64,000 nucleotides of DNA from Streptomyces regalis (GTDB lineage: Bacteria; Actinomycetota; Actinomycetes; Streptomycetales; Streptomycetaceae), in assembly GCF_001509475.1 (NCBI RefSeq), contig NZ_LLZG01000232.1, positions 13,238-77,237 on the forward strand. The letters run 5' to 3'. Positions 1-8,332 of the stretch are shown here, one piece after another (the stretch's first letter is position 1; each line of letters begins with the position of its first letter). The translations under genes were made by a program, and so were the position numbers. The notes under the pieces are model-generated. The model was given only the letters and a program-made list of their open reading frames with translations, had not been told where the DNA came from and ran no database searches.

Positions 1-694
1 CGAGGACCAGGGCGGCGCCGAGGCCCCCTTCGTTCCACAGCAGCACGAAGTCCTCGTGGCCGCGGGCCGCGCCGAGCCGCTGCTCGGCCACCGCCACGAG
101 GTTGACGTCGTTCTCGTACTCGACCGGCATCGGCAGGGCGGCGGCGACTTCGTCGAGCAGCGCGGGGGTGTGCCAGCCGGGGAGGTGGGAGGCGTAGCGC
201 AGGCGGCCCGTGTTGGGGTCGAAGGCGCCGGGGGTGCCGATGACGAGCCGGTGCACGTCGTCACGGGTGAGCCCTGCCGCCTTCACCGCGCCGTCGAGGG
301 CGTCGGTGACCTGCCGGACGACGGGTTGGGTCGGCCGCCTGCCGGGGGTGGGCAGTTCGTACGACCCCACCGTGCGGCCCGTGATGTCGGCGACGGCGGC
401 GAGGATGCGTTCGGGGGTGACATCGAGCCCCGCGGCGTACGCGGCGGCCGGATTGACCTCGTACAGCTGGGCGTTGGGGCCGGGTCGGCCCTCCGTGGTG
501 CCGGTCGCCAGGACGAGGCCGGCGGCTTCGAGGCGGGCCAGCAGCTGGGACGCGGTCGGCTTGGAGAGGCCGGTGAGCTTGCCGATCCGCGTGCGGGACA
601 GTGGCCCGTGCTCCAGGAGGAGGTCCAGGGCGGCACGGTCGTTCATGGCGCGCAGGACGCGCGGGGTGCCCGGCGTACCGGCGGTTCCTGCCAT
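1..694 (-). CDS. ROK family transcriptional regulator (3' end outside window)
   Basis: Sugar-responsive repressor of the ROK type. It is cut by the left edge, so about 231 residues are visible. The N-terminus holds a winged helix-turn-helix (LLLEHGPLSRTRIGKLTGLSKPT) followed by the start of the sugar-kinase-like ROK fold, with IGTPGAFDP and the ENDVNLVA stretch typical of the family. The start is ATG at 694, preceded by a weak AGG-containing site. A perfect 15-bp palindrome lies 73 bp upstream (767-781) and resembles operators of Streptomyces ROK regulators, so autoregulation is likely. The regulated sugar genes, if adjacent, lie off the left edge. The family is sure, the ligand unknown. Confidence 0.9.
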   Translation of the reverse strand, partial: MAGTAGTPGTPRVLRAMNDRAALDLLLEHGPLSRTRIGKLTGLSKPTASQLLARLEAAGLVLATGTTEGRPGPNAQLYEVNPAAAYAAGLDVTPERILAAVADITGRTVGSYELPTPGRRPTQPVVRQVTDALDGAVKAAGLTRDDVHRLVIGTPGAFDPNTGRLRYASHLPGWHTPALLDEVAAALPMPVEYENDVNLVAVAEQRLGAARGHEDFVLLWNEGGLGAALVL

Positions 695-766
695 GGGATC
701 GACACCTGCCTTTCGGCTGACCAGCTTCTCAGCGATCTATTGCGGAAGTCCATCCAGGATCACTGT

Positions 767-781
767 TAGGAAAGTTTCCTA
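767..781. promoter_or_regulatory. Palindromic ROK operator candidate
   Basis: TAGGAAA-G-TTTCCTA is a perfect 7+1+7 palindrome in the otherwise empty 695-853 gap between the ROK gene and the MFS gene end. It resembles the TTAGGAAA/TTTCCTAA type of site recognised by Streptomyces ROK regulators. It most likely controls the ROK gene itself, which is transcribed leftward. Confidence 0.6.
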
Positions 782-853
782 TCGGGTTATCCAGGAAGGT
801 AGACCCGAGAGGAAGGTGGCGTCAAGAGAGGTCTATACCAGGCAACCTAGTCG

Positions 854-2149
854 TTACCCGGTGGTGGTGGTGCTGTGCTGCGGTGCGTGCTCGTGCCGGG
901 GGAGCAGGAGCGGGGTCGCCAGCAGCAGGACGCCCGCGAGGGCGATGGCGGTGCGTGGGCCGGTCAGTGCCGCCAGCAGGCCCCACAGCGCCGTCATGGC
1001 CGCGGTCGTCGTCCGGCCTGTGATCTGCCATGCCGACAAGGTGCGGGTGATCCGGTCCGGCGGGGTCCGGTCGAGGCGGGTGGTGGCGAGCACCGGGGTG
1101 AAGACGGCCGAGCAGGTGATCAGGCCGAACTCGACGACCATGACGAGGAGAAGGCCGGACGTGCCCGGGCCGACGAAGGCCAGTCCGACGGACCAGCAGG
1201 CACGCAGGGTGCCGGCGGTGAGCAGGACCCGGTGCCTGCCGTGGCGGGCGACCAGGCGGCGCGACAGGCGGGAGCCCAGCAGGCCGCCCAGGCACGGGAC
1301 GGCGAAGGCGAGGCCGTACTGCCAGGGGGCGAAGCCGAGTTGGCCGAGCATGAGGACGGCGAGCACCGGGGCGGGCGCCATGATCAGGGCGTTGACCAGG
1401 ACCGTGTTGAGGAACAGCGGGCGCAGGGTGGGGTGGGCGAGGAGATGCCGCCAGCCCGCCGCGAGGTCGGCGGCCCGCAGTCTGCCCGCCCGCGCAGCCG
1501 ACGGTGCGTCAGGGGGGAACTGTTGCCTTTCCTTACCGCTCTGCCGCCCTTCCTCCCCGCACTGTTGCCTTTCCTTACCGCCGATCGCCCGGATCCCCAG
1601 CGCCGACAGCAGATAGCTGGCCGCATCCGCCAGCACCGTCGCCATCGGGCCGAACACGCCGATCGCCACCCCGCCCAGTGGTGGGCCGAGCGCGGTGGCC
1701 GTCCATGTCGTGGCCTCGAAGCGGCCGTTCGCCACGAGGAGGTCCTCCGGCGGCACGAGGGACTTCAGATACGCCCCGCTCGCCGCGGTGAACGTGATGT
1801 CCGCCGCGGCCACCACCACCGAAACCACCAGCAGCTGGCCGAGGCTGAGCCCGTCCAGCGCGAAGGCGGCGGGGATGCTCAGCAGCGCCGCGCACCGGAC
1901 CAGGTCCGCCGCGATCATCACCGGCCGCTTCCGGCGCAGCTCCACCCACGCCCCGAGCGGCACCGCCATCGCCGCCCCCACCGCGAGCCCCGAGGCCGCC
2001 AGCAGCGCCACCTCGGTCGACCCGGCGTGCAGCACGACGACCGCGATGATCGGCAACGCGTCGAAGGCGAGCCGGGTCCCGAACGTACTGACCCCGTAAG
2101 CCGCCCACAGCCACCCGAACCCCCGCCCCAGCGACCGACCGCCCGCCAT
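854..2149 (-). CDS. MFS transporter (EntS/MFS_3-like)
   Basis: Twelve-helix major facilitator protein of 431 residues in the cytoplasmic membrane, probably an exporter. It has the family layout of two six-helix halves joined by a charged cytoplasmic loop near residues 195-235, and motif-A-like basic loops (ELRRKRPVM; SRRLVARHGRHR). The loop carries a repeated KERQQ sequence encoded by two identical 21-bp DNA copies 42 bp apart (1519-1539 and 1561-1581), which looks like a recent in-frame duplication. The gene is divergent from a LysR regulator at 2351, a common control arrangement. The substrate cannot be read from the sequence. Confidence 0.85.
   Translation of the reverse strand: MAGGRSLGRGFGWLWAAYGVSTFGTRLAFDALPIIAVVVLHAGSTEVALLAASGLAVGAAMAVPLGAWVELRRKRPVMIAADLVRCAALLSIPAAFALDGLSLGQLLVVSVVVAAADITFTAASGAYLKSLVPPEDLLVANGRFEATTWTATALGPPLGGVAIGVFGPMATVLADAASYLLSALGIRAIGGKERQQCGEEGRQSGKERQQFPPDAPSAARAGRLRAADLAAGWRHLLAHPTLRPLFLNTVLVNALIMAPAPVLAVLMLGQLGFAPWQYGLAFAVPCLGGLLGSRLSRRLVARHGRHRVLLTAGTLRACWSVGLAFVGPGTSGLLLVMVVEFGLITCSAVFTPVLATTRLDRTPPDRITRTLSAWQITGRTTTAAMTALWGLLAALTGPRTAIALAGVLLLATPLLLPRHEHAPQHSTTTTG
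1519..1581. repeat. Two 21-bp direct repeats inside the MFS gene
   Basis: Identical 21-bp copies at 1519-1539 and 1561-1581 are offset by 42 bp (14 codons), so the reading frame is kept. On the protein they give two KERQQ segments in the central loop. The intervening DNA contains partial similarity (ccttcctccccgc), which suggests a slipped duplication. Confidence 0.8.
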
Positions 2150-2207
2150 CCCACCCCAACCTTCTGTTGACCGACGCCATCAAAGCGGGCGGCGAACCGC
2201 GGATCAA

Positions 2208-2245
2208 ACAACCATCGGGCTCACACAGCCACAACCGATCGTTGT
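2208..2245. promoter_or_regulatory. Inverted repeat in MFS/LysR divergent promoter
   Basis: ACAACCATCGG at 2208-2218 faces CCGATCGTTGT at 2235-2245 (10 of 11 paired, 16-bp spacer). It lies between the divergent MFS gene (start 2149) and LysR gene (start 2351), which is where a LysR operator is expected. Confidence 0.45.
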
Positions 2246-2257
2246 GCTCCTGCTCTT

Positions 2258-2340
2258 CCTGTGCCTCATGCCCCTCCTGTGCCTCCTGTGCCTCCTGTGC
2301 CTCGTGCCTCCTGTGCCTCCTGTGCCTCCTGCGCCTCCTA
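2258..2340. repeat. TGTGCCTCC minisatellite before LysR start
   Basis: About nine imperfect tandem copies of a 9-bp unit (tgtgcctcc) run up to the LysR start. They are translatable in frame as alternating PPV or ASC repeats. That is why an upstream ATG at 2261 looks open, but this stretch is more likely a repetitive 5' region than protein. Confidence 0.75.
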
Positions 2341-2350
2341 CGATGACGTC

Positions 2351-3280
2351 GTGGACCTCGACGCCGTGCGCACCTTCGTCGCCGCAGCGGACGCGGGCCG
2401 GTTCCAGGACGCCGCCGCGACGCTGTCGATCACCCAGCAGGCCGTCTCCAAACGCATCGCCGTGCTGGAGAAGCGCCTCGGGGTACGGCTGTTCACCCGC
2501 ACCGCGCGCGGGGCGCGGCTCACCATCGACGGCCAGGCCTTCCTGCCGCACGCCCGCACCCTCCTCCAGGCCGAGGAACGGGCCATCGCCTCCGTACGCC
2601 CCGGCAGCCGTGCCCTGCGCGTCGACGTGATCGGCCGACGGCTCGCCCCGGCGGTCCTGCTGCGCGGCTTTCACCGCGCCAACCCCGACACCGAACTCGA
2701 CGTCGTCACCCTCTTCGACGCCGACGCGGCCGTCGCCGCCCTCCGAGCCGGCACGATCGACGCAACGTTCCGCGCCGTGACCGGGCCCGCCCGGCAACTG
2801 CCCGACGGCATCGAGGCGGCCCGGGTGTACGACGAGCCGGTGCAGCTCCTGACCGGGCCGCGGCACGAACTCGCCGCTGCCCGCTCGGTGACACCCGCTC
2901 GACTCGCCGGTCAACGGATCTGGATGCCCGGCATCGTCGAGGGCACCGAATGGGCCGCCTACTACGACGCCCTCGCGGCCGAGTTCGGGCTCACCATCGA
3001 GGCGACCGGCCCCGACTTCGGCACCGCGCCGCTGGTCGACACGATCGCCGACTCCGCCGTACTGGCGACCTTCGTCGGCGAGGACACCCGTCTGGTCTGG
3101 CCCGCCGACCAGGACCTGCGCCGCATCCCGCTGCGCGACCCGGCCCCGGTCTACCCGCACTCCCTGCTGTGGCGCGCCGACAACCCGCACCCCACTCTCA
3201 CGGCTCTTCGCGCCCACCTTGCCGCGACCCGGACCGAGTGCCCGGAGACGGAGACCTGGACGCCCGCATGGGCGCGGTGA
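2351..3280 (+). CDS. LysR family transcriptional regulator
   Basis: DNA-binding regulator of 309 residues. The N-terminal HTH is clear (LDAVRTFVAAADAGRFQDAAATLSITQQAVSKRIAVLEKRLG) and is followed by the periplasmic-binding-type effector domain. I place the start at the GTG at 2351, which gives the classic MDLDAVRTF beginning. The frame is open back to 2261, but that extension is simple-repeat sequence. No Shine-Dalgarno is visible, so translation may be leaderless. The gene is divergent from the MFS exporter, which it probably regulates, perhaps through the inverted repeat at 2208-2245. Confidence 0.85.
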   Translation: MDLDAVRTFVAAADAGRFQDAAATLSITQQAVSKRIAVLEKRLGVRLFTRTARGARLTIDGQAFLPHARTLLQAEERAIASVRPGSRALRVDVIGRRLAPAVLLRGFHRANPDTELDVVTLFDADAAVAALRAGTIDATFRAVTGPARQLPDGIEAARVYDEPVQLLTGPRHELAAARSVTPARLAGQRIWMPGIVEGTEWAAYYDALAAEFGLTIEATGPDFGTAPLVDTIADSAVLATFVGEDTRLVWPADQDLRRIPLRDPAPVYPHSLLWRADNPHPTLTALRAHLAATRTECPETETWTPAWAR

Positions 3281-3585
3281 CCGGTTCCGGCGGTGGCGTG
3301 ATCGGCCGCGGCCAGGCGGCGCGGATGACGCGTGACCGTCGCCGTGCACTGCTCGCCCTCGCCTCGCTCGCCGTGATCGTCGCGGGCGTGTCCTTCGTGT
3401 TCTGGGCGACACGGCCCGTGCCGCACGGCGAGTGCCTGGTCGCCTTCTCCCGGGTCACCACCATCGGCAGCAAGCCGCTGACCGGGCGTGAGCTGGACGA
3501 GCTCGCCCAGCGGGAGTACGAGAAGGCGATCGCCGAGGGGCGGTGCGAGGCGCCCTGGCCGCGGTGGCGGGGTTGGCTCGACTGA
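3268..3585 (+). CDS. Small single-TM membrane protein
   Basis: Hypothetical protein of 105 residues with one predicted transmembrane helix (ALLALASLAVIVAGVSFVFW) followed by an extracytoplasmic tail with two cysteines (GECLVAF, GRCEAPW) and an acidic helix. The ATG at 3268 overlaps the end of the LysR gene by 13 bp. An alternative ATG at 3325, just before the helix, would give 86 residues. I do not recognise the family. The tail tryptophans (APWPRWRGWLD) are notable. Confidence 0.55.
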   Translation: MGAVTGSGGGVIGRGQAARMTRDRRRALLALASLAVIVAGVSFVFWATRPVPHGECLVAFSRVTTIGSKPLTGRELDELAQREYEKAIAEGRCEAPWPRWRGWLD

Positions 3586-3596
3586 GGGAGGCGCGG

Positions 3597-4691
3597 CTAC
3601 TTCGTCACGCTCGGCGGCGTCAGCGGAGTGGCGTTCTGTGCCTGCGGTGAGGACGTGTTGGAGTACGCCGACGGCGCCGCCATGCCCGCCGTCGGGTCGG
3701 TCGCGGCCGCCTCCTCCGTCGTCAGGGGAGTGTGGCCGACGATCCGGATGTCGGCGGCGTCGAAGGCGCGCTTGATGCGCCAGCGCAGCTCGCGTTCCAC
3801 CGTCAGGGACTTGCCGGGCATCGTCTTCGCGGACACCCGTACGACCATGGAGTCCAGCAGCACGCTGTCCAGGCCGAGGACCTCGATCGGGCTCCAGAGG
3901 AGCTCGTTCCAGGGCTCCTCCTTGCTCATCTTCTCGGCGACCTCGTCAATGGTGCGCTTGACCTTGTCCAGGTCCTCGGAGGAGCGGACCGTGACGTCCA
4001 CGCCGGCCGTCGACCAGCCCTGCGAGCGGTTGCCGATGCGCTTGACCTCGCCGTTGCGGACGTACCAGATCTCGCCGTTGTCGCCGCGCAGCTTGGTCAC
4101 GCGCAGGCCGACCTCGATGACCTCGCCGGAGGCGACGCCCGCGTCGACCGAGTCGCCGACGCCGTACTGGTCCTCCAGGATCATGAAGACGCCGGAGAGG
4201 AAGTCGGTGACCAGGTTGCGGGCGCCGAAGCCGATCGCCACGCCCGCCACACCGGCGGAGGCCAGCAGCGGGGCCAGGTTGATGTCGAACGTGGAGAGGA
4301 TCATCAGGGCCGCGGTGCCCATGATCAGGAAGCTCGCCACCGAGCGCAGGACCGAGCCGATCGCCTGCGAGCGCTGACGGCGGCGCTCGACATTGACCAG
4401 CAGGCCGCCGAGGGCCGTGCCGTCCACCGCCTGGGCGGTGCGGTTCATCCGGTCGATGAGCTTGGTGATCGCCCGCCGGATCGCCACTCTCAGCACCGCT
4501 GCGATCACCAGGATCAGCAGGACCTTCAGACCTATCGCGAGCCAGGTCGACCAGTTCTGCTCGACCCAGCTCGCGGCCTGGGTCGCGCTCTCGTGGGCGT
4601 CCTGGATCGAGGGAACCGCCGGGGGCGTCGTCTCCGACGGGGACGGCGAGGGGGTCGAACCGGCGGCCAGTAGGACGGCGGGCAAGGACAC
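3597..4691 (-). CDS. MscS-type mechanosensitive channel
   Basis: Small-conductance mechanosensitive channel that opens on hypo-osmotic shock. It has 364 residues: a short Ser/Pro/Thr-rich outer segment, a first membrane helix (WLAIGLKVLLILVIAAVLRVAI), further helices, and the pore helix with the Gly/Ala-rich MscS signature (AGVAGVAIGFGARNLVTDFLSG), then the beta domain (VGDSVDAGVASGEVIEVGLRVT) and a mixed C-terminal domain. The start is the GTG at 4691 because GGAGG lies nine bases before it; a longer frame to 4724 lacks a ribosome site. The C-terminal tail is low complexity. It is a single gene with no operon partner. Confidence 0.9.
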   Translation of the reverse strand: MSLPAVLLAAGSTPSPSPSETTPPAVPSIQDAHESATQAASWVEQNWSTWLAIGLKVLLILVIAAVLRVAIRRAITKLIDRMNRTAQAVDGTALGGLLVNVERRRQRSQAIGSVLRSVASFLIMGTAALMILSTFDINLAPLLASAGVAGVAIGFGARNLVTDFLSGVFMILEDQYGVGDSVDAGVASGEVIEVGLRVTKLRGDNGEIWYVRNGEVKRIGNRSQGWSTAGVDVTVRSSEDLDKVKRTIDEVAEKMSKEEPWNELLWSPIEVLGLDSVLLDSMVVRVSAKTMPGKSLTVERELRWRIKRAFDAADIRIVGHTPLTTEEAAATDPTAGMAAPSAYSNTSSPQAQNATPLTPPSVTK

Positions 4692-5008
4692 GGCTGGTAC
4701 CTCCAGTGCAGCGGCCCGCCCCACCGGCAGATGGTCAAGGTCACGAAAAGGTCACCAGCAGGGCAGGTTCACCACACTATCGGGGCATCGTGTGTGGATC
4801 GGCGCCATGTTCGAGGGAGGAACCGTGCCCACCTGGGGATGAACTGGTGGGATGAACAGTTCGTCATCCTGGGGATGAATCAGATGTGGTCGAAAACACT
4901 CCCAGCCCGTTACCGGGACATGGTGGCGCTTTCACCAGGCAAGAGGGGAGACTGACTACAGATCGTCCCGGCGCGAGCCACGCGCCGCCGACGCCCAAGG
5001 AGGCATCC
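4692..5008. other. Intergenic region between MscS and HNH genes
   Basis: This 317-bp divergent gap holds no convincing gene. It contains an exact 12-bp direct repeat (cctggggatgaa) at 4832-4843 and 4868-4879, 36 bp apart, plus a nearby partial copy (gtgggatgaacag). It must hold the promoters of both flanking genes, but no clear -10/-35 pair stands out. Confidence 0.5.
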
Positions 5009-5545
5009 GTGCCGCATGTCCTGGTCCTCAACGCGTCGTACGAGCCTCTCGGCGTCGTACCGCTCCGCCGCGCGCTCGTCCTCGTCCTCGAGAACAAGGC
5101 CGTATGCCTCGAGGAGTCCGGCGCCTTCATGCACAGCGCAACCGTCACAGTCCCCGCACCCAGCGTGGTCCGGCTCAAGCGATTCGTCCGGGTTCCCTAT
5201 CGGGGGCCCGTTCCTCTTACCCGCAGGGCGCTCTTCGCGCGCGACGGGGGCCGGTGCATGTACTGCGGTGGCGTCGCAACCAGCGTCGACCACGTCATCC
5301 CGCGCAGCCGCGGGGGCAAGCACGTCTGGGACAACGTGGTGGCCTCGTGCCGCCGCTGCAACCACGTGAAGGCCGACCGACACCTCTTCGAGATCGGCTG
5401 GCGGCTACGCCACAAACCTGCTCCACCCACCGGTCTCGCCTGGCGCATCATCGGCACCGGGCATAGGGACCCGCGCTGGCTGCCGTACTTGCAGCCGTTC
5501 GGCGCGGAGGACGCCATGGCCCGGATCGACGGCATTTCCGCCTGA
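5009..5545 (+). CDS. HNH endonuclease family protein
   Basis: Nuclease-fold protein of 178 residues. The C-terminal half carries an HNH/zinc site: RDGGRCMYCGG, then the histidine pair in TSVDHVIPRSRGG, then NVVASCRRCNHVKADR, giving two CxxC knuckles and the DH catalytic motif. The N-terminal part (VLVLNASYEPLGVVPLRRALVLVLENKA) is the usual lead-in of a widespread actinobacterial HNH family of unknown cellular role. The start GTG at 5009 is preceded by AAGGAGG at ideal spacing, so a longer frame from 4886 is rejected. It stands alone and resembles a housekeeping repair-type nuclease more than a restriction enzyme. Confidence 0.88.
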   Translation: MPHVLVLNASYEPLGVVPLRRALVLVLENKAVCLEESGAFMHSATVTVPAPSVVRLKRFVRVPYRGPVPLTRRALFARDGGRCMYCGGVATSVDHVIPRSRGGKHVWDNVVASCRRCNHVKADRHLFEIGWRLRHKPAPPTGLAWRIIGTGHRDPRWLPYLQPFGAEDAMARIDGISA

Positions 5546-5588
5546 CGACCCGGGCCTTCGCATACCCGGCGTGCCATGCGTACGGCAT

Positions 5589-5622
5589 CCGGCCCCGAGG
5601 GTCCCCCGTACCCCGGGGCCGG
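5589..5622. terminator. Bidirectional terminator-like hairpin
   Basis: CCGGCCCCG (5589-5597) pairs perfectly with CGGGGCCGG (5614-5622) in the gap between the convergent HNH gene and ABC permease gene. There is no T-tract, as is usual in high-GC actinomycetes. Confidence 0.55.
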
Positions 5623-5647
5623 ACGGTCGCGCGGCCGCCGGGCCGTT

Positions 5648-5717
5648 CTCACACGTACCGGCTCACACGTACCGCCTCACACGTACCGCCTCACACGTAC
5701 CGCCTCACACGTACCGC
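5648..5717. repeat. Five 14-bp tandem repeats across the permease stop codon
   Basis: Five head-to-tail copies of ctcacacgtaccgc run from 5648 to 5717; the first differs only at its last base. The rightmost copy contains the last codons and stop of the ABC permease (RYV-stop on the minus strand), so the array looks like amplification of the gene's own end into the downstream region. Confidence 0.9.
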
Positions 5718-7069
5718 AGCTCCGCCGGCCGCACCGAGCGGTGCAGCAGGGGCAGTGACGTGGCCGAGGCCAGCAGGCAGGTGGCATACACGGCCACCGG
5801 GACCAGCACCGGCACCAGTGGAATCGCCCCGACGGCGTCGTCGATCATCGTGGCCCAGCCCACGTAGATCGCCGTGCCGCCGGCGCCCGCCAGCAGGAGC
5901 GCCGGTGCGAGCGGCAGCGCGGTCTCCAGGAGCAGCGCCCGGCCGAGCACGCTCTGCGGCACCCCTGCCGCGGCCTGCGCAGCCAGTCCCCGGCGCCGGG
6001 TGGCCAGCGCCTCGGCGGTGCCCACGGCCAGGGCCGACAGGGTCAGCGCCAGGGCGATCAGGATCGCGGCGCCGCTGAGGTCGAGGCCGGTGGTGTAGTA
6101 CGACCTGTTCTCGGCCAGGTACTCGGTGTTGTTCACCACCTGCAACAGCACCGTGCGGATGCCGGCGAAGGCTGTGCCCACGACCGTCACCAGCAGCACC
6201 GCCGCATGCGTACGGGCCGCCGCCCACGGGTCGTCCCGCAGCCGCTCCGCCGCGATCAGCAGCGCCGGGCGCTGGGCGCGGGTGGCGAGCACGGCGCCCA
6301 GCCGCCGGGACGACCAGCCCGCCAGCCACACCGCCGAGACGCCGATCAGCAGGCTGATGGCGAACACCAGCAGGGGGGCGAGGGCCATGTCGAGGGAATT
6401 GTGGAAGAACAGGGGATCGCCGAGGAACGCGATCAGGCCGATCCCCACCGCCATCACCGCCAGAAGCACGGTCACCGCCAGGAACGCCCGCCCAGGCCCC
6501 CGCGTCGGCCGCACCCGCCGTACCCAGCCCAGCGGCGAGGCCACCACCCGCCGCAGCGACAGCGCGCTCACGGTCGCGCCCAGCACCGGGACGGCCACGG
6601 CGACCAGGGCGATGCCCAGCCACGCCAGGGGCTCGGGGTCCTGCCACACGCGCAGCAGGAGCAGTACGGAGAAGACCGTGGCCACCGCCGATCCGACCAG
6701 GCAGGCCAGCCCCGCCTCCAGAGCGGCGATCCGCCTGACCTGACGGGGCGCGGCCCCCGCGAGCCGCAGCGCGGCAAGGCGCCGGTCGCGGTGCACCGCC
6801 CCCACCCGGGCGCACTGCCCGAGGAACCCGAGCACCGGCACCAGCAGCATCAACAGGGCGATGATCACGCCCTGCCGGTCGCTGGGCTGGTCGAGGAGCC
6901 CGGAGCCGAAGGACACCGAGTACTGCCCCCTGATCGAGATGATCGTGGCGACCGCCAGCCCGATGCCGGTCGCGAGCGCCGCCCCGAGCGCCGTGAGCGT
7001 GATCCGCCACCACTCGCGCCGGTCGGATCCCCGGGTGAGCAGCCAGGCCAGTCGGAGGTCGGCTCTCAT
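5705..7069 (-). CDS. ABC transporter permease (FtsX-like)
   Basis: Membrane subunit of 454 residues of a MacB/LolC-type exporter. There is an N-terminal helix (ALGAALATGIGLAVATIISI), a large loop, then repeated FtsX-like helices through the C-terminus (PLLVFAISLLIGVSAVWLAG; ALALTLSALAVGTAEALATRRR). The start at 7069 overlaps the stop of the ATPase gene by four bases (ATGA), so translation is coupled. It is the third gene of the padR-ATPase-permease operon. The family usually moves peptides, lipids or antibiotics; the substrate here is unknown. Confidence 0.88.
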   Translation of the reverse strand: MRADLRLAWLLTRGSDRREWWRITLTALGAALATGIGLAVATIISIRGQYSVSFGSGLLDQPSDRQGVIIALLMLLVPVLGFLGQCARVGAVHRDRRLAALRLAGAAPRQVRRIAALEAGLACLVGSAVATVFSVLLLLRVWQDPEPLAWLGIALVAVAVPVLGATVSALSLRRVVASPLGWVRRVRPTRGPGRAFLAVTVLLAVMAVGIGLIAFLGDPLFFHNSLDMALAPLLVFAISLLIGVSAVWLAGWSSRRLGAVLATRAQRPALLIAAERLRDDPWAAARTHAAVLLVTVVGTAFAGIRTVLLQVVNNTEYLAENRSYYTTGLDLSGAAILIALALTLSALAVGTAEALATRRRGLAAQAAAGVPQSVLGRALLLETALPLAPALLLAGAGGTAIYVGWATMIDDAVGAIPLVPVLVPVAVYATCLLASATSLPLLHRSVRPAELRYV

Positions 7070-7764
7070 GCCGCCACCTCCAGCGGCGTCACAGCCCCGT
7101 CGGCCAGCCGCACCTCGCGGTCCGCGTACGCCGCCACCTGGGCGTCGTGGGTGATCAGCAGCACCGCGGTGCCCGACTCGCGGGCCGTGTGCGTCAGGGC
7201 CGTCATCACCTGCTCGCTCGCCAGCGAGTCCAGCGCCCCGGTCGGCTCGTCCGCGAAGACGATCTTCGGGCCGGTGACCAGCGCCCGGGCCAGGGCCGCC
7301 CGCTGGGCCTGGCCGCCGCTCATCTCGCCGGGCCGCAACTCCTCCTGCCCGCGCACCCCGAACCGCTCCAGCCACTCACCGGCCTTCGCCTGCGCCTCCT
7401 GCCTGCGCGCACCGGCGAGCAGTAGCGGCAGCGCCACGTTGTCCAGGGCCGTCAGCTCCGGGATCAGCTGCCCGAACTGGAAGACCACGCCGAACTCGGT
7501 ACGCCGCAACTCGCTCAACCGCTGCTCGGGCAACTGGTCCAGCCGCTCCCCGCCGTACGTCACCGAGCCGGTGTCCGGGCGGACGATGCCGGCCAGGCAG
7601 TGCAGCAGCGTGGACTTCCCGCTGCCGCTGGCGCCGGTGACGGCGAGGATCTCGCCCGCCCTCAGCTCGACGGAGGCGCCGCGCAGGGCCTCGGTCCTGC
7701 CGTGTGCCTTGACGAGGTCACGGGCCGCCAGAAGCGGCACCGTGCTCCGTCCTGTGTTGCTCAT
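7066..7764 (-). CDS. ABC transporter ATP-binding protein
   Basis: ATPase of 232 residues, MacB/LolD type. It has Walker A (GASGSGKSTLLH), the Q-loop region (VVFQFGQLIPELTALDN), the signature (MSGGQAQRAALARAL), Walker B (KIVFADEPTGALD) and the H-loop (LLITHDAQVAAYAD). It overlaps by ATGA both the PadR gene upstream and the permease gene downstream, so the three are one translationally coupled operon. It should pair with the permease at 5705-7069. Confidence 0.95.
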   Translation of the reverse strand: MSNTGRSTVPLLAARDLVKAHGRTEALRGASVELRAGEILAVTGASGSGKSTLLHCLAGIVRPDTGSVTYGGERLDQLPEQRLSELRRTEFGVVFQFGQLIPELTALDNVALPLLLAGARRQEAQAKAGEWLERFGVRGQEELRPGEMSGGQAQRAALARALVTGPKIVFADEPTGALDSLASEQVMTALTHTARESGTAVLLITHDAQVAAYADREVRLADGAVTPLEVAA

Positions 7765-8294
7765 GCTGCGTCGACCTCCGCGGTCAAAGTGGTGAGCCGG
7801 GCCGCCGTGGTCGTCATCCAGCGGAGGTCGGCGTCGAGGTGGTTGAGGGCGTAGTCCGCCGAGAGGACGGTCGCGAGATCGGTGCCCTGTGCGGTCTTGA
7901 CCGCCGTGAGCTCCCGCATCCGTTCCATGTGGGCGGCACGCTGGGCGCGCAGATAGGCCTCGGGGTCGCCGCCGGACAGGATCGACACGACGACCTTGGC
8001 GAAGATGTCGTTCGTCACGAACGGCGCGGGCGGCGCGATCTCCCCGGCCCACTTGGCCAGTTCGCGCGCTCCGTCGTCCGTCGAGCGGTACGTGGTGCGT
8101 TCCGGGCCGCCGTCCGAGTCGGTGCCGTCGACCTCGGCGAGGCCGTCGCGGGCCAGGCGCTGCAAGGTCGTATAGACCTGCCCGTAGGCCAGCGGGCGGG
8201 CCTGCGGGAAGCGTTCGTCGTGGCGTCGCTTGAGGTCGTAGCCATGGCTCGGCCCCGTGGCGAGCAGCCCCAAAAGGATGTGGCGGGTGCTCAT
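7761..8294 (-). CDS. PadR family transcriptional regulator
   Basis: Repressor of 177 residues. The N-terminal winged helix is classic PadR (HILLGLLATGPSHGYDLKRRHDERF, then QVYTTLQRLARDGLAEV), followed by the helical Vir-like dimerisation domain. I use the ATG at 8294 (MSTRHIL); an ATG three codons earlier is possible. It heads the operon with the ABC exporter, and a perfect palindrome lies just upstream at 8305-8319. The likely model is self-repression and repression of the exporter, relieved by an inducing drug or ligand. Confidence 0.92.
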   Translation of the reverse strand: MSTRHILLGLLATGPSHGYDLKRRHDERFPQARPLAYGQVYTTLQRLARDGLAEVDGTDSDGGPERTTYRSTDDGARELAKWAGEIAPPAPFVTNDIFAKVVVSILSGGDPEAYLRAQRAAHMERMRELTAVKTAQGTDLATVLSADYALNHLDADLRWMTTTAARLTTLTAEVDAA

Positions 8295-8304
8295 GCCGAT
8301 CATT

Positions 8305-8332
8305 ATGTACTGAGTACATGTACTGAGTGAAT
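8305..8332. promoter_or_regulatory. PadR operator (ATGTACT/AGTACAT)
   Basis: ATGTACT-G-AGTACAT at 8305-8319 is a perfect 7+1+7 palindrome of the ATGT...ACAT type bound by PadR proteins. A second partial copy (atgtactgagtgaat) follows directly at 8318-8332. It lies 11 bp before the padR start codon, so binding would block transcription of the whole operon. Confidence 0.75.
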
